A stretch of 64,000 nt of DNA from Paenibacillus xylanexedens (GTDB lineage: Bacteria > Bacillota > Bacilli > Paenibacillales > Paenibacillaceae). This document shows, in pieces, positions 15,784-25,852 of the stretch. The notes beneath the pieces were generated by a model. That model was not told the origin of the DNA. It did not search any database and was given only the letters and a program-made list of their open reading frames with translations. The DNA lies in assembly GCF_001908275.1 (NCBI RefSeq), contig NZ_CP018620.1, positions 1 through 64,000 of the forward strand. The letters are read 5' to 3'. Each line of letters opens with the position of its first letter. Position 1 is the first letter of the stretch. A program made the translations under genes and the position numbers.

Positions 15784-18549
15784 TCACGATGAGATGGTAA
15801 CGGTCTTCGTTTTCTGTTCCCATTTTACAGTCAGACCAAGTTGCTCGGAAACGAGTCTAAGTGGGACTAAAGTCCTACCACCCGTTACGTATGGTGCAAC
15901 AGTTGCGCTCTGTCTTTTACCATTCAGAATGAATTCTTTCTGCCCTACAACCAGATCAATCAGCTTGCCACCACGTAATACCGTGATCCGCTGATTTTTG
16001 CTATCCCAGCTTGCCTGACCACCAAAAGCGTCCAAAACATGTTTGATTGGCACATACGTTGTACCATTTTTCAGGACTGGTGCTGCATCAATGGCTTTTT
16101 TCGTTCCGTTCACCGTCATCGACTTCTGTCCAAGCACAAGTGAGGCAGTCCCCGTAGGCAATCCGACTTCACTGGACTTGGAAGGCATCGTGAATGCGAT
16201 GTTGTCAAAAGCAACCGTACCTGACTTCGCACGCTCATCCTGACCTTCCTCCACGTTCACCACATAGACCCGCTTCAGCTTCGCCGGATAGGCGATGTTC
16301 AGTCCGTTCAGATCCACACTCAGCTTCTTCCACCCGTTCCAGTCAATTGCCTTAGCGAGATCGGCATATACCGTTTTGCCATTGGCATCCGTGAATTCGG
16401 CACGTAACCAGTTCAGACTTTTATCTCCCATAACATCCATCGACATCGATGTAGCTGCAGCAGATACCTCTCTACCGGTAGAGCCATTCAGTTGTGCATA
16501 AGCGTACATTTTGCCTGTTCCAGCAGTCATATCATAACCAAGTTGCAGTACATTGGAGCCGGTTTTCTCACCAGTTCCTGCCGTAACGCTTGCCGTACCA
16601 GTTACACCCGCTGCGTTCGTTGTGAAGTTAATCGGATAATTCACATTCTCGAAGTTCTCCCAGATCGTTTCGCTCGAAGAAGCCGAGAGTACCACGACTG
16701 TGCTGTAACCATCATAACGTCCAATCGCATATCCTACTTGTGCACCGGAATTGACGGAAGATACGGTTAATTGGTCAGCAGTAACTTTACCTTTGAATCC
16801 GATAAATTCCCATGTCAGCGAGTCTGCCGGAACCGTAACACTTTGTCCGCTCTTCGTCGTTGCCGTTACTGGAATCGACATCGTTGTGCCCGCTTTGAGC
16901 GAACCGAGACCTGATCCTGCTGTCAGTGAAGCCAATTCACTTCCACCCAATACCGATACTTTAATAGAAGATGAAGCTCCATTGCTCGTTGCCGTCAGCG
17001 TTGCTGTGCCTGGCTTCACGCCTTTGATTGTGCCGTTGCTGACACTCACGATGCCGTTGTTGCTGGACTTCCAGGACATGCTGATATCGCCTGTTGCAAT
17101 CGGGTTGTAGTAGGTGTCATATCCTTTGGCTGTGTACTTGCCCTCTTGTCCCACTAGCAACGTTTGACTGCCACTCACGGCAAAGCCCTTCAGTTTACCT
17201 ACAGGAGCCGTAGAGAACACACCTAGCGTGTTTACAACCTGACGTTGCTCGGTACCATACTCTGTGTTGAACGTCAGACCGGCGGTTTGCTCACCCAACG
17301 GACGGGTTACCATTGTTGTGGAGCCGCCTCCGTCCAGGTTCATGCCTTTCCAGACACCCACACTGGTCATAAAGGATTGCAGTTCCGTCAGCGACATACC
17401 GCTGCTGTTACTGTTTTTCTCCGCTGCAATGATATAGACATACCGACCATCCTCGGAGTATCCTACTGCCGTTCTTGCACGAATGCCACCGATGCCGGAA
17501 GATGCGATATCACGGGAAAAGGAAGCTGCCTTGCCACCGTTTACCAAAATGGTGTGACCGCCAATCATCATCTCCAGATTACTCGGATCGACCGATTGTC
17601 CGGTTGTTTTGGCTTTTAACTTGTAATCCGCATCCAAGGTTTGGCCAACGGATAGATGGCTCATGATCCATGTCGCCGCTGTTCCATGCGCACGCAAGAT
17701 GTAACCATCCTTCGGCACCGTCATGTTTAGCGCTTTTTTATCCGAGATTTGGGTGATTACTCCGTTCTGCACGAGAACCTCTGTTGGCGTTGTGGAAGGG
17801 TCATTTGGACGTTTGGTGGAGGTCCATGCCGGTGTATAAATATACATCGAGTTGGCATGACTATACTTCACCGCACCCGACTCTACTGTATAATCCTCTT
17901 TATTTATCCCACGCAAAGCAAAGGTTGAACCATCCTGTGCCTTCACTGTTCCGTCAAAAGAATACTCATCGATCATCGGTTTGCCATCCTTGGTCACCGT
18001 GAGGGCATACATGCCTGACAGTTCGGAAGGTGTGGAGACCAGCACGCCATCGGAGACCTGTCCACCAATTGGCGAGAGTTCCCCGGATACATTGAAGTAA
18101 TCGCCATTTACAGCAGCTACTGCACCATTTTCCTTGGCCATGGCACCTGTGCTCTGTTTACTGTTCAGATTACCGCCCTTGCCTGTCATTACATCCAGCT
18201 TCACATACGGGTTCTGCAGATCCACCTGGACTACATCCGCCAGTACGTTGACCTTGGAACCGGAACGTGTTGTTGTATATCTGTATTTCATGAGCTTCGC
18301 ACCCGAAGTCAGAATTTCTTCACTCAACTTGCTTGTATTTGTAGATGCTGCAGCGGCCACCGATTGCCACGAAGTGCCTGACCACATCTGCCCGCCTGCG
18401 CTCATCACCGGTGCAATCCAGATCACACCCGCCAGCGTCACAATCGCCCATTTCTTCACCTTACTGCCCTTAACGTCTTCCAGCTGTTTCTCATGTTTCC
18501 CCAGCATGTCTGAAACGTCTCTCCCATCTTGTATATCAATCTTAGACAT
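15784..18549 (-). CDS. Secreted phosphodiester glycosidase (NAGPA domain) with Ig-like and copper-amine-oxidase-like domains
   Basis: An exported protein of about 921 residues. A cytoplasmic start is followed by a hydrophobic signal-anchor (WAIVTLAGVIWIAPVM, about 34-49). The catalytic module at about 100-430 is the phosphodiester glycosidase / NAGPA fold, with AAVNGDYFN, RARTAVGYSEDG and the hallmark GMNLDGGGSTTMV. A bacterial Ig-like (Big_2) module (LLVGQEGKYTAKGYD, about 465-540), a beta-rich segment, and two C-terminal copper amine oxidase N-terminal-like stalk domains (YVPIKHVLDAFG and LVPLRLVSEQLG) complete it. The family cleaves sugar phosphodiesters, so cell-wall polymer or exopolysaccharide is a likely substrate. 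Start choice is uncertain: ATG 18549 is preferred, TTG 18564 is five codons longer, and neither has a strong ribosome site. Confidence 0.88.
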   Translation of the reverse strand: MSKIDIQDGRDVSDMLGKHEKQLEDVKGSKVKKWAIVTLAGVIWIAPVMSAGGQMWSGTSWQSVAAAASTNTSKLSEEILTSGAKLMKYRYTTTRSGSKVNVLADVVQVDLQNPYVKLDVMTGKGGNLNSKQSTGAMAKENGAVAAVNGDYFNVSGELSPIGGQVSDGVLVSTPSELSGMYALTVTKDGKPMIDEYSFDGTVKAQDGSTFALRGINKEDYTVESGAVKYSHANSMYIYTPAWTSTKRPNDPSTTPTEVLVQNGVITQISDKKALNMTVPKDGYILRAHGTAATWIMSHLSVGQTLDADYKLKAKTTGQSVDPSNLEMMIGGHTILVNGGKAASFSRDIASSGIGGIRARTAVGYSEDGRYVYIIAAEKNSNSSGMSLTELQSFMTSVGVWKGMNLDGGGSTTMVTRPLGEQTAGLTFNTEYGTEQRQVVNTLGVFSTAPVGKLKGFAVSGSQTLLVGQEGKYTAKGYDTYYNPIATGDISMSWKSSNNGIVSVSNGTIKGVKPGTATLTATSNGASSSIKVSVLGGSELASLTAGSGLGSLKAGTTMSIPVTATTKSGQSVTVPADSLTWEFIGFKGKVTADQLTVSSVNSGAQVGYAIGRYDGYSTVVVLSASSSETIWENFENVNYPINFTTNAAGVTGTASVTAGTGEKTGSNVLQLGYDMTAGTGKMYAYAQLNGSTGREVSAAATSMSMDVMGDKSLNWLRAEFTDANGKTVYADLAKAIDWNGWKKLSVDLNGLNIAYPAKLKRVYVVNVEEGQDERAKSGTVAFDNIAFTMPSKSSEVGLPTGTASLVLGQKSMTVNGTKKAIDAAPVLKNGTTYVPIKHVLDAFGGQASWDSKNQRITVLRGGKLIDLVVGQKEFILNGKRQSATVAPYVTGGRTLVPLRLVSEQLGLTVKWEQKTKTVTISS

Positions 18550-18706
18550 CACGAACACTGCCAAGTAGGCAGCCGATAGCGAGATCTCTAGTATACTCTT
18601 CTATTAATAGACTGCTTTTTGTGGAAAAAGTTACGCCCCCAGCCAAGATTGAGGTATATATTGGTTAATCAATTCCACACGTTTCTGCTATGTAGTTAAA
18701 CTAATC

Positions 18707-18753
18707 AAAAAATAGACTTCGTCTGTGCACGAGTAAGCACAACAGAAGTCCAT
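18707..18753 (-). terminator. Intrinsic terminator after the 18780-19499 gene
   Basis: On the minus strand GGACTTCTGTTGTGC pairs imperfectly with GCACAGACGAAGTC and runs into TATTTTTTG. Confidence 0.8.
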
Positions 18754-18779
18754 TTATGATTCATATATTTCCTATTAAC

Positions 18780-19499
18780 TTACAAGTCTTCTACCACAAA
18801 TTCAATATCATTATAGTACCTCTGTAATGATAATTGGTTTCGACTCTCTAATACATTTTTCACCAATTCATGCGGTGATCGTCTAAATTTAGGATTACCA
18901 GCTATATTTTTTATCATCGGACCTTGTTCTTTAGTATACTCCCATTCTGCACCAAAACGTTTTATAATAATTTCCCCAAAACAAAAGCCTACCGAATATA
19001 TCTCATTTTGATCTATTCCCTGTACTATCAACTCATCTAATATAACAATCGAACTTGGAACCTCTAACTTAATATGATTTGTCTCGACGAAATCATGCAT
19101 AAAGTCAATCCACTCAGTGCCTAGGTAATTGGGTGGTGCGGGCGAAAGAGCCACTGCATGCTCTGCAAACCATTGCAAAGCGTATTTCTCTATGAGTTCA
19201 CCAAAATAGTTAAGAATTTGATGCAGTTCTTCAATATTACGATATACATACCACTCATGAACCTTTCCTTCAGCAAGCTTTGTACTACTAATTGACTTAG
19301 AATCCGTTTGGAAAGTGCAACGAATGGCACATGACTCCCAATCACTTATATCAATTTCTATAATTTCTTTAGAAATACCATTTCTAGATCTAACGAAAAC
19401 CCAAGGATTAGACGAAGAATCTTGATAAACGAATGATATTTCTCGAAGTCGTTCATATAAAACTTTTTTGATTATCTTAGTAATGTTCAAAAAAGTCAC
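18780..19499 (-). CDS. Uncharacterised protein, DUF4304-like N-terminal half
   Basis: A 239-residue soluble protein with no signal peptide. The first half (about 10-120) has the pattern of DUF4304 proteins: a helix, a beta hairpin around WVFVRSRNG, an ISDW/FQTDS strand pair, then a W-containing segment before a helix ending EKYALQWF. The second half (about 150-235) has VGFCFGEIIIKRFGAEWEY, a pattern I have seen in small immunity-type proteins, but this is resemblance by eye only. The gene is markedly AT-rich relative to its neighbours, is a single-gene unit with its own terminator, and stands alone between two secreted-protein genes, which fits acquisition by transfer. No toxin partner is visible nearby. 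Confidence 0.72.
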   Translation of the reverse strand: MTFLNITKIIKKVLYERLREISFVYQDSSSNPWVFVRSRNGISKEIIEIDISDWESCAIRCTFQTDSKSISSTKLAEGKVHEWYVYRNIEELHQILNYFGELIEKYALQWFAEHAVALSPAPPNYLGTEWIDFMHDFVETNHIKLEVPSSIVILDELIVQGIDQNEIYSVGFCFGEIIIKRFGAEWEYTKEQGPMIKNIAGNPKFRRSPHELVKNVLESRNQLSLQRYYNDIEFVVEDL

Positions 19500-19546
19500 C
19501 CTTTCTATAAAACTTCAACTCTCTTTAGTCCTTTATCTAATTATAT

Positions 19547-19585
19547 AAAAAGAACACCTCAAGAAATGCGCTTCCTTGAAGTGTC
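19547..19585 (-). terminator. Intrinsic terminator after the 19595-23371 SLH gene
   Basis: On the minus strand ACACTTCAAG pairs with CTTGAGGTGT and is followed by TCTTTTTATATAA. Confidence 0.8.
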
Positions 19586-19594
19586 CCTATTAAA

Positions 19595-22500
19595 TTATAG
19601 ATATCCTAATTTGTCCAAAACCCGCTTCAACATCACTGCTGCCTGTGCACGAGTTGCATTTCCCTGAGGTTCAAATGTTCTGGCTGTCATGCCTTGAATA
19701 ATTCCCTCCTGCACCGCTTTAGCAACAGAATCCTTGGACTGGATTTTGTTGCTGTCCTTAAACTTGGATAGAGTGGTAGCAGCCGAAGATTGAAGAGAGA
19801 CTGTTTTCCCACCGTAGTTCAGCGCCCGCACCATCATAATTGCCATCTGCTCACGCGTAATAGGACGATCTGGCTTAAAGGTACCATCGGTATTTCCCGT
19901 AATGATTCCCGCTTCAGCGGCAGCACCGATATAGGCACTTGTCACACTACCGCTACGAACATCCTGGAAACGACTTGCTGCGGTCGGTTCTCCATTCAGT
20001 CCAAGACCTCTAGCGACCAATTCAGCAAATTCCGCACGTGAAATGTTCTCATTCGGTCGGTAGAAGGACCCATTGGGGGCACTAATAATCCATTTTGCAG
20101 AGAGCTCTTTAATGACTGCGCTAGCCCAATGTGATGCCGTATCCTGATAGTTTACGGTATGGGTGACCGGAGCTACCGTCTGATTGCCATTTATCTGGCC
20201 TTGAATGACTATACCCCCAGCCGTACTTTTAAACGAACTAGGTACGTTGGATAACATAAGCGTAACCGGATCGATATAAGTATATACGGATGTGGCAGTA
20301 GGCGTATTTGCAGGTAATTTCATAGACAACTGGCTTTTGAGATCAAGTTCCATACGCTGATTATTGTTTCCATTAAAAGCAAACAGATATACATCCGTAT
20401 TATTACCTAGCTTCTGTGCGCCCGAGTTAATAAGCATTCCATCCAATGTACCTGACGCAAGCACGGGTACCGTCTCAAGTTGCACGTAGAAGGATGGCTC
20501 ACGCACACCTGTTGATGCTCCAGTGGTTCCTACACTTCGACTCATAGCGGTTAAATCCAGATTGGAAAGAGGAACAGTCCAAAGGCGATCTCCATATTTC
20601 ACACCAATGCTACCTGTGCGATAGCTTGCCGCAATCTGTGTCAGTGCATTCAACGGGAATCCAACATACGCAGAAGATTCACTATCGGGAATCTCAAACA
20701 CAATAGGCTCCATGGTCTTACCGACCGCCGATGCGTATTCAAAGGTCTTGATTAGCTTGGTCGCATCCACATTGAATTGACGAGTAGAGCGATTATTACG
20801 TGACATCGCAGACTCGGCAGAAGCCGTATTATTGTTCATCACAAGTAAAGACTGACCATAGCTCGATGCATCTAGTTCTGTTAACCAGGCAGGAAGGCTG
20901 TTCGTCTGGCTACTGGTAGAACTATTGTTTGTCTGTTGCAACGTAAGTGGTCCAAATGCCGCTACAGTGACATTCGACGCATCCCTTAACGGCACTGCCC
21001 CAGGTACATAACTCACCGTTCCCGTCTGAGTAGCTGTCGATGTTACTGCTGAAGTATCCACTTTCAACGTCACCACAGAGCCAGAAGCTGAAGCAGACAA
21101 TACAGTTGTGGTTGAATTACCAATCACTACACTGAACTGAGATGCTGTTAGTGCAGCCTGGGACTGGATTGAATCACGGAAATTAATCTGAACCGTGTCT
21201 CCCTGAAGCGTAGCCGAAAGGATTTTGCCATTTCCATATGTGTACGTTACTGGAGTCAGATTGAGATATCCTGCTGGGTTATTGTTCAGATCCGTTAATC
21301 GCAATGCTCCAGGTACATATGATAGAGATATATTTTGTGTATCCTTCACCGCTGAAGCCAGCGTTAACGTAACCAGATCATTTTCGATCTCGGAATCATT
21401 AACGAAGACTGGCTTACCATCGACCAGAACAGAATATTGGCTGTTGAGCGGTTTATTCGTCGTGTTCAGTGGTTCATTGTAACGCATCCATAACTTGTTA
21501 CCACTCACCTCAGCACTCTTAAACTCAGGTGGTTTGGTATCAATTGAATTACGGACATAGAAGCCGCTGAATCCAGCAAGAGCCTGTCCACGTGTATCTT
21601 TTACAGGCCATGAACCTGGCGTGTATGCAACACGAACGACTTCACCATCCGTAATCGACCGACTAAGATTCAATGTAACCACAGAGCTGCCATTGATTGA
21701 TATGCTATTGATGCCTACAGCCGACTGATCCGCAGTTACACTGAATTGTCTTGCTGCATCACTTGAAGTGATATATACCGTCTCAGGATAGTACAACGTC
21801 ATTGTACTGTAATACACGTTACCTTCTCGCGGCTTGGACATAACAGAATCTAAACCGTTCTCCACATCTCTTGCGCCAAAAGCAGCCGCAGCATTGGAAG
21901 ACTGATCTGTAAGACGATTACCTGTAGTACCGGGTGCATATGCGATCCGCACAACCTGTCCTACCGCTACACCCGTATCCAAGACAACATATACACTGTC
22001 ACCTGAGATATAAGTGGAGCTGACATTCCTCTTTTCACCATTTACAGTTACAGCATAAGTACTACTCAGCGAATTAGTGCTGTACAGCCACTCATCATAC
22101 GTCAGGCGAATGGTGTTATTGCTATGCATCTTAGCATTTTTCAACACAGGTGCAGTTGTATCTGCACTTAATGTTTTAAAGGCCCATGATGTAGACCCAT
22201 TAAGGCCTGTAAATGTATTTCCTGCTTTATCACGAAACGTATTGGCTGGGATGTCTACCACATAATTCGTGTTGCTGTCCAATGCGTTCGCAGGTGTAAT
22301 CAGCAATTGTCTATTGTTTGCACTATTCATGACTGTCTTGGATGCAACGGTTGCTCCATTTGATTTTTTGAGCGTTACATTCTGAATGTAATTCGGATCA
22401 AGTTCTTTGTTGAACGTAACTGTTAAATTTCCCGTTAAAGGTGCATTGGTAGTACCGTTTGCGGGAGATACAGTTGATACCATGAGGGACGTCGGATCGG

Positions 22501-23371
22501 ATATGATATTGAATCCCCATACATTCCCACTAATTGCACTGATATCATTCTCATTGCTATCCCGCAAATAACCTTCTGGCATTACGATGTAATATGTAGT
22601 GTTGTTGTTCCAGTTATTCGTGGGAACGATCGTAATCGTATTGGTTCCAAAACCTGTAATTCGAGGTGATCCTGCGTTTACTGGAATCTGCTCAAATACT
22701 GTACCACCAACTCTTCCCTGATAAATAATGAGATTCCCTCTACCTGCGGTTACAGGCTTATCGAACGTCATTACTACCTTAGTTGAAAGGGATACCATTG
22801 CTGCGTTATCAGGAACTCTACTCACAAGGGAAGTTGAGCCTAGCCCCCGCGTACTGAAGGTCCACTCTTTGTTAGTCAGTCCCGGAAATGCAGTATTGTC
22901 AGCGTAAACAAATGATTTATTATCTATCTCTACGTAGTATGTTGCTCCCGGTAGAGTCTTGCCCAGTGTAATCGTCACTCGTAGGCCAATAGCTGGTACA
23001 GGCGTACTGTCTCCCGCATCCGGTGTCGTAGGATCTGTAATCGGTGGTGTGGGATCAATCACGACTTGGTCACTGGATACCAGCACCGAACCCATCGTTG
23101 TATTGTCATCCAAACGCTTAATCAAGATTGAACTTTGTGTACCTGGTGCCTTCTGAACAGGTTTATCAAAATCAATAACGAATGGTACTGAACTATCCAC
23201 ATTCGTTCCTTTCACCGCAGGAACAGTATTCGTTATTCCATTTGCACTTAATGCGTGTGCCGCATATGCTTCCCGCTCAACTCCACTCCAACCCGTAAGC
23301 CAGCCTTGAGCCGTTAGCATGACGATCAAGAGTCCAAGTATGCCTTTTCTGGCAATTCTCTTCAATTTCAC
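19595..23371 (-). CDS. S-layer-homology surface protein with SbsA-Ig/SwmB repeats (C-terminal SLH)
   Basis: A 1,258-residue secreted protein. A signal peptide (GILGLLIVMLTAQGWLTGW ... AYAA) is followed by several Big_5/SbsA-type Ig-like modules (about 50-400; e.g. VPFVIDFDKPVQ, SLSTKVVMTFDKPV, TGNLTVTFNKEL) and by SwmB-like modules ending in SYVPG or AYTPG (about 410-820). Three SLH domains close it (about 1080-1258; HWASAVIKELSAKWI, FQDVRSGSVTSAYIGAAAEAG, KFKDSNKIQSKDSV). SLH domains bind pyruvylated secondary wall polymer, so the protein should be anchored to the wall made by the tagO/csaB cluster upstream. The start is GTG 23371 with AAGGGGGA six bases away. It is a single-gene unit with its own terminator. 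Confidence 0.92.
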   Translation of the reverse strand: MKLKRIARKGILGLLIVMLTAQGWLTGWSGVEREAYAAHALSANGITNTVPAVKGTNVDSSVPFVIDFDKPVQKAPGTQSSILIKRLDDNTTMGSVLVSSDQVVIDPTPPITDPTTPDAGDSTPVPAIGLRVTITLGKTLPGATYYVEIDNKSFVYADNTAFPGLTNKEWTFSTRGLGSTSLVSRVPDNAAMVSLSTKVVMTFDKPVTAGRGNLIIYQGRVGGTVFEQIPVNAGSPRITGFGTNTITIVPTNNWNNNTTYYIVMPEGYLRDSNENDISAISGNVWGFNIISDPTSLMVSTVSPANGTTNAPLTGNLTVTFNKELDPNYIQNVTLKKSNGATVASKTVMNSANNRQLLITPANALDSNTNYVVDIPANTFRDKAGNTFTGLNGSTSWAFKTLSADTTAPVLKNAKMHSNNTIRLTYDEWLYSTNSLSSTYAVTVNGEKRNVSSTYISGDSVYVVLDTGVAVGQVVRIAYAPGTTGNRLTDQSSNAAAAFGARDVENGLDSVMSKPREGNVYYSTMTLYYPETVYITSSDAARQFSVTADQSAVGINSISINGSSVVTLNLSRSITDGEVVRVAYTPGSWPVKDTRGQALAGFSGFYVRNSIDTKPPEFKSAEVSGNKLWMRYNEPLNTTNKPLNSQYSVLVDGKPVFVNDSEIENDLVTLTLASAVKDTQNISLSYVPGALRLTDLNNNPAGYLNLTPVTYTYGNGKILSATLQGDTVQINFRDSIQSQAALTASQFSVVIGNSTTTVLSASASGSVVTLKVDTSAVTSTATQTGTVSYVPGAVPLRDASNVTVAAFGPLTLQQTNNSSTSSQTNSLPAWLTELDASSYGQSLLVMNNNTASAESAMSRNNRSTRQFNVDATKLIKTFEYASAVGKTMEPIVFEIPDSESSAYVGFPLNALTQIAASYRTGSIGVKYGDRLWTVPLSNLDLTAMSRSVGTTGASTGVREPSFYVQLETVPVLASGTLDGMLINSGAQKLGNNTDVYLFAFNGNNNQRMELDLKSQLSMKLPANTPTATSVYTYIDPVTLMLSNVPSSFKSTAGGIVIQGQINGNQTVAPVTHTVNYQDTASHWASAVIKELSAKWIISAPNGSFYRPNENISRAEFAELVARGLGLNGEPTAASRFQDVRSGSVTSAYIGAAAEAGIITGNTDGTFKPDRPITREQMAIMMVRALNYGGKTVSLQSSAATTLSKFKDSNKIQSKDSVAKAVQEGIIQGMTARTFEPQGNATRAQAAVMLKRVLDKLGYL

Positions 23372-23527
23372 TGATCTTCCCCCTTATCTGCATTTCTTCT
23401 CCTGTCTGATGTACAGACCTCATTATGTATTTCGGCAAAACGATGTGTTTCAATTAGCAAAGAGGGTAATTTTGGTAATTTTTCTTCGTTATATCTCTTC
23501 ACGCTGTGAAGTAAATCTTTGGTCTTA

Positions 23528-23536
23528 TGGTATAAT
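23528..23536 (+). promoter_or_regulatory. Extended -10 promoter for the Rpn nuclease gene
   Basis: TGG directly followed by TATAAT (23531-23536) on the plus strand gives an exact extended -10 element, 19 bases before the first ATG of the plus-strand gene. No good -35 is visible, which extended -10 promoters tolerate. Confidence 0.55.
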
Positions 23537-23554
23537 AAGAAGAAACGGAGTTGA

Positions 23555-24400
23555 ATGAAAATGGCAGAGTTGCTGGACCCCCGCAACGATTTTCTATTCA
23601 AACGAATCTTCGGCAGTGAAGAAAACCGGGACGTACTCATTACTTTCTTGAACAGAACTTTTGCAGAGGCTAACCGACCACCTCTTACAGAGATCCATTT
23701 GCTTAATCCTTACACAGATAAAGATGCTCCGCGCGACAAACAGTCAATCCTTGATATACGAGCCAAGACATCTGAAGGCGAAATGATCAATATCGAAATG
23801 CAGTTATTTAATAAATATGATACTGAGAAAAGAACTCTCTTCTATTGGAGCAAGCTATATAGCGGGCAACTACAAGGGGGACAACCGTATAAAGCTCTCA
23901 AGAAATGTGTAACCATTAACATACTCAATTTTTCTTTTTTACCAAACGAACAATACCATAACATCTTCCATTTGCGTGAAGAGCGCAGCGGAATTTCGTT
24001 ATCGGATGACATCGAGCTTCATTTTCTGGAATTACCCAAGCTGGATGTAAGCAAACACTCCATTCAGGAAGGTGGTTTAGTGAATTGGCTACTTTTTCTG
24101 AAAGGAACTCAAAGAAACCAATGGGAGGTACTCAGTATGAATGAACCTGTACTCAAGAAGGCTATGGACACACTTGAGTTTCTAAGTCAGGATGCAGAGG
24201 TACGTCAGCTATATGAAGCCCGGCAGAGATATCTGCATGATGAAGCCTCAATTAGAGAAGGAGCATTCGCAGAAGGAGAACATACAAAAGCAATCAAGAT
24301 CGCTTCAAAAATGATAAAAATGGGTGTTGATCTTTCCGTTATTATTGAAGCCTCTGGTCTATCGGAGGCACAAGTCTTAAAGTTACAAAAAGAATCGTAA
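23555..24400 (+). CDS. Rpn family recombination-promoting nuclease / PD-(D/E)XK transposase-like protein
   Basis: The only gene on the plus strand. The 281-residue product begins LLDPRNDFLFKRIFG, the hallmark of the Rpn / PDDEXK_2 family. The PD-(D/E)XK core is at D67 in SILDIRAKT and E81-x-Q83 in NIEMQ. The C-terminal half is helical and less conserved, with YEARQRYLHDEASIREGAFAEGE as in relatives. Rpn proteins are DNA nucleases related to transposases that can promote recombination independently of RecA; the native role is uncertain and toxin-like behaviour has been proposed for some. Translation may start at ATG 23555 or, with better spacing from GGAG, at ATG 23561. It is a lone, inverted gene between an SLH gene and metK, which fits a mobile or accessory origin. 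No terminal inverted repeats were seen. Confidence 0.9.
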   Translation: MKMAELLDPRNDFLFKRIFGSEENRDVLITFLNRTFAEANRPPLTEIHLLNPYTDKDAPRDKQSILDIRAKTSEGEMINIEMQLFNKYDTEKRTLFYWSKLYSGQLQGGQPYKALKKCVTINILNFSFLPNEQYHNIFHLREERSGISLSDDIELHFLELPKLDVSKHSIQEGGLVNWLLFLKGTQRNQWEVLSMNEPVLKKAMDTLEFLSQDAEVRQLYEARQRYLHDEASIREGAFAEGEHTKAIKIASKMIKMGVDLSVIIEASGLSEAQVLKLQKES

Positions 24401-24409
24401 CGACAAAGA

Positions 24410-24446
24410 AAGCCCCTGATTCCATATCGGAATCAGGGGCTTCATT
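24410..24446. terminator. Shared convergent terminator of metK and the Rpn gene
   Basis: AAGCCCCTGATTCC (from 24410) pairs with GGAATCAGGGGCTT (24429-24442) in a 14-bp stem. The minus-strand exit has TTTCTTTG and the plus-strand exit TCATTTCTATTTG, so it can serve both convergent genes. Confidence 0.85.
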
Positions 24447-24462
24447 TCTATTTGAATCTAAC

Positions 24463-25665
24463 TTACAGACCTGCTTGAGTTTTCAAAAGGTCTACTTTAT
24501 CCACTTGCTCCCAAGGTACGTCCAGGTCTGTACGGCCGAAGTGACCGTAAGCAGCGGTTTGTTTGTAGATTGGGCGACGCAGATCCAGCATACGAATGAT
24601 GCCAGCCGGACGAAGATCGAAGTTGTTACGCACAAGCTCAACCAATTTCTCTTCGCTGACTTTGCCTGTTCCGTATGTATCCACATTGATCGATACCGGG
24701 TTGGCTACACCAATCGCGTAAGCGAGCTGGATTTCCAATTTGTCTGCAAGACCTGCAGCAACAAGGTTTTTCGCTACGTAACGAGCTGCATATGCTGCTG
24801 AGCGGTCTACTTTTGTCGGATCTTTACCGGAGAACGCACCACCGCCGTGACGTGCATAACCGCCGTAGGTATCTACGATGATTTTACGTCCAGTGAGGCC
24901 TGCATCTCCCTGAGGTCCGCCAATAACGAAACGTCCTGTTGGGTTGATGAAATATTTAGTCTGCTCATCCAGCAATTCAGCTGGAACGACAGGCAAGATT
25001 ACGTGTTCTTTGATGTCTTTTTGGATCTGCGCAAGTAGAGTCTCTTCAGCATGCTGAGTAGACACAACAATTGTATCAACACGTACCGGCTTGTCACCGT
25101 CATATTCAATCGTTACTTGAGTTTTACCATCCGGACGAAGATATTCCAATGTACCGTTCTTACGCACTTCCGCCAGACGGCGTGCGATACGGTGGGACAG
25201 AGCGATTGGCAAAGGCATGAGTTCAGGTGTTTCGTTCGTTGCAAAACCGAACATCAAACCTTGGTCACCTGCACCAATATTTTCTGTTTCACGAGCGACT
25301 TGTTCCGGGTCACGGTTCTCAAGCGCTGCGTTCACGCCTTGGGCAATATCAGCGGACTGCTCATTCAGAGAAGTCAGAACTGCACAAGTGTTATAATCAA
25401 AACCGAACTGGGCATTGGTGTAACCAATTTCCTTAATTGTATTACGAACGATGGACGGAATGTCCACATATTCAGACGCTGAGCTAATCTCACCGATAAC
25501 AAGCACAAGGCCTGTGGCTACAGAAACTTCGCACGCTACACGAGCATTAGGATCATTCAACAGGAACGCGTCCAAAACGGCGTCTGAGATCTGATCGCAG
25601 ATTTTATCCGGATGTCCTTCGGTTACAGACTCCGATGTAAATAGATGCCGGCCTTTAACAGACAT
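24463..25665 (-). CDS. metK: S-adenosylmethionine synthase
   Basis: MetK makes S-adenosylmethionine from methionine and ATP in the cytosol. The 400-residue protein carries all family signatures: [18 protein letters not shown] near the N-terminus, the ATP-binding [10 protein letters not shown], and [16 protein letters not shown]. Length is normal. The ATG at 25665 has a GGGAGG ribosome site about ten bases upstream. It forms a single-gene unit ending at the terminator shared with the plus-strand nuclease gene. In many Firmicutes metK is preceded by an S-box riboswitch; none of the S-box core motifs is visible in the 255-base leader here, although a strong hairpin lies at 25827-25852. Confidence 0.98.
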   Translation of the reverse strand: MSVKGRHLFTSESVTEGHPDKICDQISDAVLDAFLLNDPNARVACEVSVATGLVLVIGEISSASEYVDIPSIVRNTIKEIGYTNAQFGFDYNTCAVLTSLNEQSADIAQGVNAALENRDPEQVARETENIGAGDQGLMFGFATNETPELMPLPIALSHRIARRLAEVRKNGTLEYLRPDGKTQVTIEYDGDKPVRVDTIVVSTQHAEETLLAQIQKDIKEHVILPVVPAELLDEQTKYFINPTGRFVIGGPQGDAGLTGRKIIVDTYGGYARHGGGAFSGKDPTKVDRSAAYAARYVAKNLVAAGLADKLEIQLAYAIGVANPVSINVDTYGTGKVSEEKLVELVRNNFDLRPAGIIRMLDLRRPIYKQTAAYGHFGRTDLDVPWEQVDKVDLLKTQAGL

Positions 25666-25826
25666 GAAGTTTCAACCTCCCATAACTAGTAGTATGGCGA
25701 TTGCCCGAACAAAACATGACAGCGATTCGTTCACTGTACCCTCGAAGCTTTCCAAAATGGAATAAGGACGCAGGGTCCGCAGTACCGAAGATAAGGATTT
25801 TTCAGGTAATTGCCTCAAACGAAAAT

Positions 25827-25852
25827 CAACCTTTCCCTAGTGGAAAAGGTTG
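25827..25852 (-). promoter_or_regulatory. Stable hairpin in the metK leader
   Basis: On the minus strand CAACCTTTTCC pairs with GGAAAGGTTG around a short loop and is followed by ATTTTCGTTT. It resembles a weak terminator or attenuator stem between the SASP gene and metK. It could end the SASP transcript or be part of a metK leader; which one cannot be told from sequence. Confidence 0.45.
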
